A stretch of DNA of 58,978 nt from an uncultured Bacilli bacterium (GTDB taxonomy: Bacteria; Bacillota_I; Bacilli_A; RF39; UBA660), in NCBI GenBank assembly GCA_947581765.1, contig CANPVU010000007.1:1-58978 (forward strand), read 5' to 3'. The notes beneath the pieces are model-generated. The model ran no database searches and had not been told where the DNA came from. It was given only the letters and a program-made list of their open reading frames with translations. Position numbers and translations under genes: made by a program. Of this stretch, positions 10,070 through 20,661 are shown piece after piece. The stretch's first letter is position 1. Each line of letters opens with the position of its first letter.

Positions 10070-11940
10070 TGTTTTTGTTCTTCCTTAATATCCATATTTG
10101 CATACAAAACATTTTTTACATAACCATATATATCATCATCCGTTAAATACTTTATATATTCAGCCATATTATATTTTGCAAATTTTTGTGCAAATGGTTC
10201 TTTAAAAAGACCATAATTTTTTTTATTTTTAAATACATCTAAAAGTAGACATGTTGAATCATAACCAATTATTTCATTAGAATATATTATATATTGATCT
10301 AGTATTTTCTTTAGTTTTGAATAATCTACCGTAATAGATGTTTCTTTTGATGTACTATCTATATTAATATTACTTATATATTCATCTAAATTATTTAATA
10401 CTCTAGTTGCTTTAATAGCAAGATTATTTTCAATAAACTTTGTACGGAAATTGTTCTTACTTGTTATATATTTATACCTTTTTTCAAGTGGAATAGTATC
10501 ATCTAAAAATGCTTTTAATTGACTGTATAAGTATCCTACACTATTATTATTTATCGTCCAAATAATATATTCATCTAATATATCTTTTATACTAAGTAAA
10601 TCATTTATATACTTATCTGATGTATTTTTTATAAGTCTTATATGATTTATATGCATCTGATTTTTTTCAAACTTATCTCTAAAACTTTTAGTTATATATT
10701 TATATTCTATTTCTGTAGAATTAATAAATTCATTTAATTGTATCTTAATACCTGTTACACCATATTTTGAAATTCCTAAAATAATATAAGAATCTAAAAT
10801 ACTTCTTAAATTGAATAACTCATTTACATATGAACTTATATCACTAACTACTCTTTTAATATTAAATATCATATTATTTTCTACAAATTTTTTTCTAAAA
10901 TTATTCTTCTTTGTAATAAGTAAATAACGTTCTTCAGATGAATAATCATCGTTCATAAACTCGCTTAGTTTATCTAAAGTTTCTTTTAAGCCATAATTAT
11001 CAAAACAATATATTATATATTCATCAAGTAATGATTTAATTAAAAATTTGTTAAACTTGCTACTATGTAATTTTTTATATTCTTTCTTTTTCTTACTAAT
11101 GTATGTATCATCACAAAGTAAAGATATTTTATCATATAAATATTCAAATTTTATATCAGGATTTAATTGTAGCATAAATATTTGAAATAATTTATCTATA
11201 TTAAAAATTAATTCTTCTTCATCAGGTTTATATAATTTAGAGAAATGATTTAAAAGTCTTTGATATTCACAACTATTTTTTAAAACATTAAATCCTTTAG
11301 GATTATTAAATATATAATCATACTTTATTATTAAATAATCAACTAATCCTTTAAGTGAAATTTCATCTTTACTTTTATCAATACTCATAAAATATTCGTA
11401 TATTACTCCTGATACAAACAAATTATAATTTAATACATCATCACAAATAACAAGCATATTTTCATCAACTGAAAATGGACTAACAGGATCTAAATTTTTT
11501 ACTATTTTTTTATCACTATTTATATAATCTATTATCTTTTTACAATCTTTAATTTTTTTAGTCTTTATTATAGTACTATCAGGTGCTACAGTAAGTGATA
11601 AATTACATTCACATGGTATATCGTTACTACATATAAAGTTAAATATCTTTCTTAAAGTTTTAACATAGTTTTTCTTATTAGCATTTAAATATATTTTACA
11701 TTTATATTTACTAATAGTTTTACTATCTAGTGAAATAAAGAAAAATATATTATTATTTTCTATTACTATATCTTTTTTATCTTTAAACTCATTTTTTAAT
11801 TGGGTAATTTCTTCATTTAACTGCTCGTTTTTATCAATACCATATTTTGACAATTGATTACATATTTCATCGGATAAAAGTAATTTTTCATCATATAATT
11901 GTTTTAAATATTCATACATTTTATCATCTTGAATTTTCAT
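10060..11940 (-). CDS. Hypothetical protein with four C-terminal internal repeats
   Basis: Intact long ORF; start moved to 11940 by TTGGAGGTTATTATG; repeats of ~60-90 aa with core (S/D/K)(L/I)LDxYII...FxxKFxxNxM. Confidence 0.8.
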   Translation of the reverse strand: MKIQDDKMYEYLKQLYDEKLLLSDEICNQLSKYGIDKNEQLNEEITQLKNEFKDKKDIVIENNNIFFFISLDSKTISKYKCKIYLNANKKNYVKTLRKIFNFICSNDIPCECNLSLTVAPDSTIIKTKKIKDCKKIIDYINSDKKIVKNLDPVSPFSVDENMLVICDDVLNYNLFVSGVIYEYFMSIDKSKDEISLKGLVDYLIIKYDYIFNNPKGFNVLKNSCEYQRLLNHFSKLYKPDEEELIFNIDKLFQIFMLQLNPDIKFEYLYDKISLLCDDTYISKKKKEYKKLHSSKFNKFLIKSLLDEYIIYCFDNYGLKETLDKLSEFMNDDYSSEERYLLITKKNNFRKKFVENNMIFNIKRVVSDISSYVNELFNLRSILDSYIILGISKYGVTGIKIQLNEFINSTEIEYKYITKSFRDKFEKNQMHINHIRLIKNTSDKYINDLLSIKDILDEYIIWTINNNSVGYLYSQLKAFLDDTIPLEKRYKYITSKNNFRTKFIENNLAIKATRVLNNLDEYISNINIDSTSKETSITVDYSKLKKILDQYIIYSNEIIGYDSTCLLLDVFKNKKNYGLFKEPFAQKFAKYNMAEYIKYLTDDDIYGYVKNVLYANMDIKEEQKHKV

Positions 11941-11962
11941 AATAACCTCCAAACTACGTAAG

Positions 11963-12646
11963 TTACTTAAATAGTTCTAAATAATCTCCGCTGTCTAAAT
12001 GAATTATTCCTTTCTTATTATCAAAGCTTTTAATAAATTCAATATAATTTTCTAACTTATCAAAACTATTAAAATTTATATATACATAATTTCCATCTTC
12101 CATAGTTAAAAAAAACAATTCTTCATCAACATCTGATGGATAATATCTTATTTCTGATATTCTATTTATAATATCTTTGTCTAAATTACTTAATTTATTA
12201 AGTAATTTTTTTAAAATTTTATCTGGTGTTTGATTTATTAAAATAGGTACATCATATTCTTTAGTAACTGATGCTCCATTTGATAGTAGGTATGTATTAT
12301 CATACTGATAAAAAACTACCGGTATGTTTTCTTCTACATATATATCTACTTCTTGTCTAAAATTACTATATTTTATTTTAACGTTTTCAATGTAATCACT
12401 ACTATTAAGATTTCTTTTTAAATCACTTGTCTTTACTTCTATTACTTTTGGATAATCACTTAATTTTGCTATATCAATTATTTGTTGATCAGTTAAAAAG
12501 CTATTACCCGTTATATAAATATTTTTAATTTTTAGATTGCATACATAAATTATAGGAAGAGATATAATAAGTCCTAAAAATAACAATAAAATTATGCTTT
12601 TATACTTTATTTTTATTTTTTTACGTCTTCCCTTGCTCTTTTTCAT
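11963..12646 (-). CDS. Cell division protein FtsQ/DivIB (POTRA)
   Basis: Basic N-terminus, one TM, POTRA-like IKNIYITGNSFLTDQQIIDIAKL; between murB and ftsA. Confidence 0.85.
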   Translation of the reverse strand: MKKSKGRRKKIKIKYKSIILLLFLGLIISLPIIYVCNLKIKNIYITGNSFLTDQQIIDIAKLSDYPKVIEVKTSDLKRNLNSSDYIENVKIKYSNFRQEVDIYVEENIPVVFYQYDNTYLLSNGASVTKEYDVPILINQTPDKILKKLLNKLSNLDKDIINRISEIRYYPSDVDEELFFLTMEDGNYVYINFNSFDKLENYIEFIKSFDNKKGIIHLDSGDYLELFK

Positions 12647-12656
12647 AGTATCAATC

Positions 12657-13553
12657 CTATTCTACAAATTCTTGTTCAACTTTTAATTCAATATTATATT
12701 TTTCCTTTATTTTTTGTTTTATTTCATTTATTAAAGCCTTAATATCTTCTCCAGTAGCATTATCATAGTTAATTATAAAATTTGCATGTTTTTCACTAAC
12801 CATTGCCCCACCAATTCTTTTACCCTTATATCCTATTTCTTCTATTAATCTTCCAGCATAATCACCATTTGGATTTCTAAATACAGAACCTGCGGAAGGA
12901 TATTCAAGTGGTTGTGATTCAATTCTACGTTTTCTTCTATCCTCAACTAATTGCATTATACTATCAGCGTCTGATTTATCAAGTATTATTGTTGCAGATA
13001 GACATATATATTCTGGATTTTTTTGAATAAAAGATGTTCTATAATGAAAATCTAAATCATAATTAGTTAACTCTTCTATTTTCAAATCTGGTGTTAATAC
13101 TGTAGCACTTTTTACAATATATCCCATATCACTTTTATATGCACCAGCATTCATAAATACTGCTCCACCAACACTACCTGGTATACCAGTTGCAAATTCT
13201 ATACCTGTATATCCTAATCTAGATAACCTAGTAGCTAACTTAATTAATGGGTAACCAGCACCTACAGTAACTTCATTACCTTCTATTTTAAAAGAATTAA
13301 ATTTATCAAGTTTAATTAGTATAAGATCATAATATCTATTATCAAATACCAAATTTGATCCTCTACCTATTACTTTATATTTAACATTATTTTGCTTTAA
13401 TATTTTTAATAATGTTATTAAACTCTCAACATCATTAGGATAGATTAAAGCACGTGCTGTACCTCCAACATGATATGTTGTATATTTTTTTATATCTGGG
13501 TTTTCTATAACATCCCCAAGATTTAATTTTTTTATTTCATCTACTATATTCAT
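12657..13553 (-). CDS. murB: UDP-N-acetylenolpyruvoylglucosamine reductase
   Basis: TTYHVGGTARAL, GRGSNLVF, GIPGSVGGAVFMNAGAY, YPSAGSVFRNP. Confidence 0.98.
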   Translation of the reverse strand: MNIVDEIKKLNLGDVIENPDIKKYTTYHVGGTARALIYPNDVESLITLLKILKQNNVKYKVIGRGSNLVFDNRYYDLILIKLDKFNSFKIEGNEVTVGAGYPLIKLATRLSRLGYTGIEFATGIPGSVGGAVFMNAGAYKSDMGYIVKSATVLTPDLKIEELTNYDLDFHYRTSFIQKNPEYICLSATIILDKSDADSIMQLVEDRRKRRIESQPLEYPSAGSVFRNPNGDYAGRLIEEIGYKGKRIGGAMVSEKHANFIINYDNATGEDIKALINEIKQKIKEKYNIELKVEQEFVE

Positions 13554-13554
13554 A

Positions 13555-14637
13555 TTATTTTCTTTCTATTATATCTTTTAGAGTTTTATATATTAACTCA
13601 GCACTATTATCTACACCTAATGTCGATAAATTCTTTTTCATTTCTTCTAACTTATTATTATCAAATAATAAGTTTTCCATTTTATCTAATAAAATAGATT
13701 CAGTTAAGTTTTTCTCCTCAATAATGTCTGCAGCATTTACCTTTACCAAATCCATAGCATTTATATATTGATGATTATTTGGAACATATGGACTTGGTAT
13801 TAATATAGATGGAACTTTAAGTGCTATAATCTCACTTAATGTTGATGCTCCTGCTCTAGTAATCATTAAATCTGTATTTTTCATAAGTCCACTCATACCA
13901 TCTATATATGGTAATACTTTAACATTACTTGGAAATTCAGTTTTTATTATATCTTCATAGTCTTTTTTACCCGTTACAAATACTATTTCATAATCATCTC
14001 TAGTTATCTTAGGTAATGATTTTCTTAAAATTTCATTAACAGTGCTTGCTCCAAGAGAACCCATAACTATTAATACTAGTTTTTTATTTTCACTTAATCC
14101 AAGTGAAGATTTACTAATAGGAGTACTAGCTTTAGCACCCTCACTACATGGATTTCCAGTAAATACTACCTTATCACTCGGAAAATCTTTTAAGGTAGAT
14201 TTCATAGATATTCCTATTTTATCTACTTTTTTAGATAAATATATATTAGAAGCACCAGGAACACTATTTTGTTCATGTATAAATGTATGATATCCTAATT
14301 TTTTAGCACTTAAAATAACTGGAACTGTAACATATCCCCCTACTCCAATTACAATATCAGGATTAAAATCTTTAATCAATTTTTTACATTTACTTTTGCT
14401 TTTAAATAGACATTTAATAACTTTAAAGTTTTTAAATAAGTTATGTCTATCAAATCCATATATTTCAATTGATGAAAAAGGTATACCTTTTTGTGGAACT
14501 ATATCTTTTTCCATTCTATTATGTGTACCTATATATAAAAATTCACTATCTGGTTCATGTTCTTTTATTTTATTTAAGATTGCTAAGGCTGGATAAATAT
14601 GTCCACCAGTACCTCCTGCACTTATAATAGCACGCAT
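13555..14637 (-). CDS. murG: UDP-GlcNAc:lipid I GlcNAc transferase MurG
   Basis: AGGTGGHIYPALAI, HEQNSVPGASN, GSLGAST, RAGASTLSEI. Confidence 0.98.
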   Translation of the reverse strand: MRAIISAGGTGGHIYPALAILNKIKEHEPDSEFLYIGTHNRMEKDIVPQKGIPFSSIEIYGFDRHNLFKNFKVIKCLFKSKSKCKKLIKDFNPDIVIGVGGYVTVPVILSAKKLGYHTFIHEQNSVPGASNIYLSKKVDKIGISMKSTLKDFPSDKVVFTGNPCSEGAKASTPISKSSLGLSENKKLVLIVMGSLGASTVNEILRKSLPKITRDDYEIVFVTGKKDYEDIIKTEFPSNVKVLPYIDGMSGLMKNTDLMITRAGASTLSEIIALKVPSILIPSPYVPNNHQYINAMDLVKVNAADIIEEKNLTESILLDKMENLLFDNNKLEEMKKNLSTLGVDNSAELIYKTLKDIIERK

Positions 14638-14728
14638 AAAACCACTTCCTTACCCCATTATACCATAATTATATTCAAACTAAATATAAAATATTAATAT
14701 AAATCATAAAGTGACAAATATATGTAAA

Positions 14729-16336
14729 TTACATAGAAGGAATTAATTTTCCTCCACCTTTTAAATCAATAATTTCACCATTTAATGTCTTATTTTGTTC
14801 TGGATTATAATATAGATTATATCCATTACTATTAATATTATCATAATCTTTATCAGAATTATTTATAACTGATATATAACTATCATTTGTCAATTCTAAA
14901 GTAGAATTTTTATCTATATTAAGTGTTATTTTAACTGCATTATTTTCATTATTTATACTTCCGTTAAACACAGTATCATTAAAACTAAGTTCTAAAACAG
15001 ATTTATTATCTATATTTATATCACCATCTATTTGTTGATTATTACTATTTAATTTTACAAATATACTATTGTTATTACTATTTATAATATTTAAAAATAT
15101 ATCACTACCATATTTAAAATCATCATTAGATATATTTATAACTGCATTATTATTATATATAGTAAATATAGGTGCTTTATTATATACCTTAGATTGTTTT
15201 TTTATCTCTACATTAGAATCTATTACATCTAAATATGCATACTCATCATTTCTTTTTAATTTAAAATTTCTATAAATATAAAAGGCTGAATCATAACTTT
15301 CTTTATTAAATTTATTAGCACTTACTCTAATATCAGAATTAACTATTTTAACATTTCCTACACCTTCTAAATTAAGTACTGATGAATTATTAGCATCCGC
15401 TGTTGAATTAATAAGATTAACTGTACTACTAGTACGTATTATTGGAGAATCTACTGAGTTAGTTCCTATAATAGCATTTTCTATATCTACTTTACCTCCC
15501 CTTAAAGATGATATTGCAGGGCTAGATGAAGAACTAGTTTTAATTCTAACATTAGATGCACTTACATATCCATTTAAAGATGCTACCATGCCACAAGCAT
15601 TACCAGAGGCAGTCTGTATATTAACCATATTAGCACTTATATGTGAATTATCTAATGCACTAAATATTGCATTACTACCAGTATCAAATGTATCTATAGT
15701 CGTATTTGAAATATTAACCTTAGTATCTTTAAGTACTAAAATAGCTGAATTAGTACCATATATTTTTGAACTAAGTAAATTAGTACTATTACCATATTTA
15801 TATATTGTTAAATTAGATAAATAACTATTACTACCATTTTTTAATAAAATAGTATTTTTATCATTATCATTACAAGAATATTTTTTAAAACTATAATTAG
15901 TATCACTAACTATTTCATTACATCCATTTGGAACTATTATATTAGTATTATAATTATTGTAAACTTTTTCCTTATTAACACTTAGCATATATTTATTAAC
16001 AAGATATACTATAACATATACTATAGCTATAGATATTAAAATACTAGCTATTAAATATATAAGTATATGCCAAAAACTAGTAATATGAATTTTAAATACA
16101 ATTTTTAATAAAAACATAATAGATAATATAAATATAACAACAGATAAAAATATAATAGTAATTTCTATATTATTTAACATACCACTTTTTAGTTCAATAT
16201 TCTCCTCGATACTAGTCAATAATAAATTATTGTATGAATCAACACTTTGTTTTTCATATCCTATCGATATAAATATTGCACCTAATGATACAATTATTAA
16301 AAATAGATTAAAAAAAATTCCAAATGTTTTTTTCAT
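14729..16336 (-). CDS. Membrane-anchored protein with a probable extracellular parallel beta-helix
   Basis: N-terminal TM segments, then many short Asn/Ser/Thr-rich beta-strand repeats. Confidence 0.7.
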   Translation of the reverse strand: MKKTFGIFFNLFLIIVSLGAIFISIGYEKQSVDSYNNLLLTSIEENIELKSGMLNNIEITIIFLSVVIFILSIMFLLKIVFKIHITSFWHILIYLIASILISIAIVYVIVYLVNKYMLSVNKEKVYNNYNTNIIVPNGCNEIVSDTNYSFKKYSCNDNDKNTILLKNGSNSYLSNLTIYKYGNSTNLLSSKIYGTNSAILVLKDTKVNISNTTIDTFDTGSNAIFSALDNSHISANMVNIQTASGNACGMVASLNGYVSASNVRIKTSSSSSPAISSLRGGKVDIENAIIGTNSVDSPIIRTSSTVNLINSTADANNSSVLNLEGVGNVKIVNSDIRVSANKFNKESYDSAFYIYRNFKLKRNDEYAYLDVIDSNVEIKKQSKVYNKAPIFTIYNNNAVINISNDDFKYGSDIFLNIINSNNNSIFVKLNSNNQQIDGDINIDNKSVLELSFNDTVFNGSINNENNAVKITLNIDKNSTLELTNDSYISVINNSDKDYDNINSNGYNLYYNPEQNKTLNGEIIDLKGGGKLIPSM

Positions 16337-16382
16337 CCTATCACCTAATTCAATTATATATAATTATTGTGAAAAAATTGTG

Positions 16383-18149
16383 TTAATCATTAGTATATTC
16401 TATTAAAAATTTATGTAAATCAACAGCAACATTACTAGGTAATATCTCTTTTAATTGTTCTATTGTTGCTTGTTTCATATTAGATATTGTACGATATTTT
16501 TTTAATAATTCTTTCTTTCTTTTCGAACCTATACCTTCTACATTATCTAATACACTTGATAAACTTCCTTTACTTCTAATTTGTTTATGATAATTAATAG
16601 TAAATTCATGTACCTCATCTTGCATTCTTTCAAGTAAATAAAATAAGTTACTTCTTCTATCTATATCAAATTCCATACTATCAGTTAAAAGTTTACTAGT
16701 AGCATGTCTATCATCCTTTTTAAGACCTACAACAGGTATAGTAAATCCTAAACTTCTAACTACTTCTTGTGCTACATTTATCTGTCCTAAACCTCCATCT
16801 ACTATAATTAAATCTGGTTTAGTTAAATTATCTTTTAATACTCTAAAGTATCTTCTATATATTACCTCTTTCATAGTAGAATAATCATCATTTTGATCTA
16901 TACTAATTTTATATTTTCTATACTCATTTTTAGCTGGTTTTCCATCTATAAACACAACCATACCAGATACATTATACATACCAAAAAGATGAGCATTATC
17001 AAATATCTCTATTCTATCTAGTTTTTCTAACCCTAATAATACTCTTAAACTTTCATTAGCATTACTAGTCTTTTCCTCATCACGTTTTATAAGTTCAAAA
17101 TTTTCATTAAGTGCTACTTTAGCATTATCACATGCAAGTTGTACTAATTTTTTCTTATCTCCTCTTTCTGGTATTTTTATATTAGCACTTAAATATTTAC
17201 TTAATACATCAACCGATACAATATTTGGTACTAATATCTCTTTTGGTATTAAAATATTGTGATAAAAATTAGAAATATAAGTTGTAAGTACACTATCTAC
17301 TTCATCTATTAAAGGTACTATTTTACTATGTCTTTCTACTATTTTAGCACCCCTTATGAAAAATACTTGTATACTAAGATATCCCTTATCTACATAATAT
17401 CCAAATACATCTCTATCAACATTATCTTTTGTTTCTACTTGTTGATGAGAAAGTGTAATAGTAATATATTCTATTAATTTTTTCATTTCTAATGCTTTTT
17501 CATATTGAAGTGTTTCACTATATTTATTCATCTCATCTTTTATTTTATTAGTTATTAAACTATGATCACCATTTAAAAACTTGATAACTTCATCTTTCAT
17601 GTTATCTATTTGATCTTTATTTACATGATTAGTACAATATCCTAAACATTGACCTATATGATAATAAAGACAAGGTTTATTTTGATATACGTTACATTTT
17701 CTTATAGGATACATTCTATTTAATAAATTAACAACATTACGTGCTGCAGTTACATTAGGATATGGTCCATATAAATGTTTTGTACTTTTTTTTCTAGATA
17801 ATACTCTAACTACTTTAAGTCTAGGTACTTCTTCTGAAGTAAATTCTATATATGGATATGATTTATCATCTTTAAGTAATATATTATATTTTGGATTATA
17901 TTGCTTAATTAGATTATTTTCAAGTATCAAACTTTCTATTTCAGTATTAACTGTTATATATTCAAAATCATCTATTTCACTTACTAATTTTGCAGTTTTT
18001 CCTGTATGTGTTCCTCTAAAATAAGAACTAACTCTATTTTTTAATTTTTTAGCTTTACCTACATATATAATATTACCATCTTTATTCTTCATTAAGTAAC
18101 ATCCAGGTACCATTGGAAGTAATGATAATTTTTCTTTTATTTTATTCAT
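16383..18149 (-). CDS. uvrC: UvrABC system protein C
   Basis: GIY-YIG domain PGCYLMKNKDGNIIYVGKAKKLKNRVSSYF; LIVDGGLGQ; C-terminal helix-hairpin-helix. Confidence 0.98.
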   Translation of the reverse strand: MNKIKEKLSLLPMVPGCYLMKNKDGNIIYVGKAKKLKNRVSSYFRGTHTGKTAKLVSEIDDFEYITVNTEIESLILENNLIKQYNPKYNILLKDDKSYPYIEFTSEEVPRLKVVRVLSRKKSTKHLYGPYPNVTAARNVVNLLNRMYPIRKCNVYQNKPCLYYHIGQCLGYCTNHVNKDQIDNMKDEVIKFLNGDHSLITNKIKDEMNKYSETLQYEKALEMKKLIEYITITLSHQQVETKDNVDRDVFGYYVDKGYLSIQVFFIRGAKIVERHSKIVPLIDEVDSVLTTYISNFYHNILIPKEILVPNIVSVDVLSKYLSANIKIPERGDKKKLVQLACDNAKVALNENFELIKRDEEKTSNANESLRVLLGLEKLDRIEIFDNAHLFGMYNVSGMVVFIDGKPAKNEYRKYKISIDQNDDYSTMKEVIYRRYFRVLKDNLTKPDLIIVDGGLGQINVAQEVVRSLGFTIPVVGLKKDDRHATSKLLTDSMEFDIDRRSNLFYLLERMQDEVHEFTINYHKQIRSKGSLSSVLDNVEGIGSKRKKELLKKYRTISNMKQATIEQLKEILPSNVAVDLHKFLIEYTND

Positions 18150-18217
18150 ATGTATCCCTCGATTTCATTGTAACACAATTTTACTAACAAAAAAAGAAGA
18201 AATTCCTGATATAATGT

Positions 18218-19258
18218 TTAAATATAATCATATTTTTTTAATAATCTATATATTTCATCATTAATGTATTCTCTTCTTTCAATTAACATTTTATTATTTT
18301 CTCTTTTAGGATGTACACTATTAGATAAGAAGATGAATGCTACATCATTTCCTCTATCAATTAGTATATGATTTCCAGTAAAACCAGTATGTATTATAGC
18401 ATCATCACTACATACTTTTTTACATAATTTACTACTTTTACCATATATCCATCCTATAGTTCTTCTTACTCCTTCTTCATTTATAAACAAGGGAGTAAAC
18501 CACATATCTATATAATTTAATTCAATAAATTGTTTTCCTTTATAATATCCATCGTTTAAAACCATTTTAACATAGTTACTAATATCCAAAATAGTACTAA
18601 ATACTCCAGCATGACCAGATATACCATTTAAAAAGTATGTTTTCTCATCATGTGCTTTTCCTTGTAATAATCCCCTTTGCTTAGTAAGTTCTGTTGGAGC
18701 ACACATCTTTATATTAGAAGGATTATAACTAGTATTATACATTTCTAATGGTTCAAAAATTAATTCTTTAGCCAAAATATCAAGTGATTTACCATATAAT
18801 TTTTCTATAATAAATCCAAGTAAAATAAAATTATTATCACAATACAAAACATCAGTTCCAGGTTCAAATTTCAAGTCTATATTATTAATAAACTCATCTT
18901 TTGATTTTAAATTAAATTTATCATATTTTGGAATTATTCCTGATGAATGTGTCAATAAGTGAATAATTTTAACATTATCAAAAGGAAAATCTAAAATATA
19001 ATCTTTAACATAATTATTAAGTTTTAACTTTTCATCACGTATAAGAAAAGAAGCTAATGTATTTGTTACAATTAATTTAGTAAGACTTGCTATATCATAT
19101 AAAGTATCAGTAGTATTTTTTAACTTACTAGGTACTAGTGATTTATATCCAATACTATCTGATATAGTTTCATGTGGTGTTATAATACACCAACAACACC
19201 CAGGAATTATCTTATCCTTAACTAGCTTTTCTAAATATTCATTTATTTCCTCTTTCAT
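18218..19258 (-). CDS. Beta-lactamase-family serine hydrolase (class C/PBP4-like)
   Basis: SxxK (SLTK), LLTHSSGI, YCDNNFILLG, HTGFTG. Confidence 0.92.
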   Translation of the reverse strand: MKEEINEYLEKLVKDKIIPGCCWCIITPHETISDSIGYKSLVPSKLKNTTDTLYDIASLTKLIVTNTLASFLIRDEKLKLNNYVKDYILDFPFDNVKIIHLLTHSSGIIPKYDKFNLKSKDEFINNIDLKFEPGTDVLYCDNNFILLGFIIEKLYGKSLDILAKELIFEPLEMYNTSYNPSNIKMCAPTELTKQRGLLQGKAHDEKTYFLNGISGHAGVFSTILDISNYVKMVLNDGYYKGKQFIELNYIDMWFTPLFINEEGVRRTIGWIYGKSSKLCKKVCSDDAIIHTGFTGNHILIDRGNDVAFIFLSNSVHPKRENNKMLIERREYINDEIYRLLKKYDYI

Positions 19259-19330
19259 AATATCACAATTTTATTTTAACATATATTTGATAAAATAAAA
19301 ATATTAAGATATAATTTAATCGGTGATAAT

Positions 19331-19912
19331 ATGTTATCAATTAATAATGAAACTAAATCTTTAACTATTATTAATAAATCTAAGTTTTATTGTATTATTG
19401 CTCCTTTAAATAACATAGATGATGTAGACATAATACTTAATAGAGTAAAAGAGGAATATAAGGGTGCTACACACTATTGTTTTGCATACATATTTAATCA
19501 AATAAAAAGATTTGATGATGATAAAGAACCAAGTGGTACAGCAGGTATGCCTATATTAAATGTGCTTGAAAGTAATAATCTAAATCACATAATAGCTATT
19601 GTAGTTAGATATTTTGGTGGCATAAAGCTAGGTGCTGGAGGATTAGTTAGAGCATATACAAATAGTGTAACCAAATCTATTGAAGAGGCAAAAATTATTG
19701 AAATAATTAAAGGTATTAAAGTAAAAATATTATTTAATTATACTAATTTAAAAGATATAGATTATATACTAAAAGATATATCTATAGAAGATAAAATATT
19801 TGAAGATAATATAAGTTATATAATTAATTGTAATAAAGAATTTTTAGATAAAATAAAAATATATCTTATAGATTATGAAATATTAGAAGAAGTAATGATT
19901 AAAAAAAGTTAG
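19331..19912 (+). CDS. YigZ/IMPACT-family protein
   Basis: GATHYCFAY, DDKEPSGTAGMPIL, VVRYFGGIKLGAGGLVRAY. Confidence 0.95.
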   Translation: MLSINNETKSLTIINKSKFYCIIAPLNNIDDVDIILNRVKEEYKGATHYCFAYIFNQIKRFDDDKEPSGTAGMPILNVLESNNLNHIIAIVVRYFGGIKLGAGGLVRAYTNSVTKSIEEAKIIEIIKGIKVKILFNYTNLKDIDYILKDISIEDKIFEDNISYIINCNKEFLDKIKIYLIDYEILEEVMIKKS

Positions 19913-19943
19913 AAATATTAATTTTTATTTCTAACTTTTTTAT
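19901..19943. terminator. Bidirectional terminator between convergent genes
   Basis: AAAAAAAGTTAGAAAT...ATTTCTAACTTTTTTA. Confidence 0.8.
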
Positions 19944-20653
19944 CTTTTATTATATATTATTGGATACTTTATTTTAAATTTATCTTCTAATGAAGAAACA
20001 ACTAATTCTCCTAATCCATTCTCTTCACATAATCTTTTTGCTAACTCTATATCATCATAATAGCTAGGTCTAAAAAATCCATAAGAATAATAACCATTAC
20101 GAGCTGCAAAATGATCACAACCACAAAAAGCTATATAAAAGTCTTTTTTATTATTACAAGCTGCATTTATTACATCTACAGTAGCAAAACATGGTAATAT
20201 TGATACTACTAAATCATAATTACTTATATTTAGGGTTGAATTAAACTCTTCCTTTTTTATAACTAAATTTGAATACTTAGATTTATCTATTATTGTACAT
20301 GGGTCATATATAGTAATAGTTCCACTACCTATTTTTATCTGATGTCTAGCTATTATATTAGCAAGTGCTGGTAGTGCTCCAGATGCTACTTCAAGTATGT
20401 TACTACCCAAATTAAATATTTTATTAATATTATTGAAATGTGCAATATACGGATTATCAGAGTCAGGATAAATTTCAAGTTCACTATAAAGTTGCATAAA
20501 CTCTGAATAAATTTCCCTTTTCCCTATTAACTGAAAAAAGTTTTCTTGTATATAATCTTGTAATCCAGGATCATACTTTTCTTTATTTTTTGAAAAAAAA
20601 TCAAAAAACAAATCTTTGATTTCCGTTTTATCTTTCTGTGGCAACCATGACAT
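19940..20653 (-). CDS. SAM-methyltransferase-like protein, paralogue of the next gene
   Basis: NILEVASGALPALANIIARHQIKIGSGTITIYDP resembles motif I; ILPC...FYIAFCGC shared with neighbour. Confidence 0.6.
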   Translation of the reverse strand: MSWLPQKDKTEIKDLFFDFFSKNKEKYDPGLQDYIQENFFQLIGKREIYSEFMQLYSELEIYPDSDNPYIAHFNNINKIFNLGSNILEVASGALPALANIIARHQIKIGSGTITIYDPCTIIDKSKYSNLVIKKEEFNSTLNISNYDLVVSILPCFATVDVINAACNNKKDFYIAFCGCDHFAARNGYYSYGFFRPSYYDDIELAKRLCEENGLGELVVSSLEDKFKIKYPIIYNKR

Positions 20654-20661
20654 AATATCAT

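Noticed and set aside
14042-14596. Plus-strand ORFs opposite murG (14042..14290, 14396..14596)
   Set aside because: Fully overlap conserved murG coding sequence; no recognisable domains.
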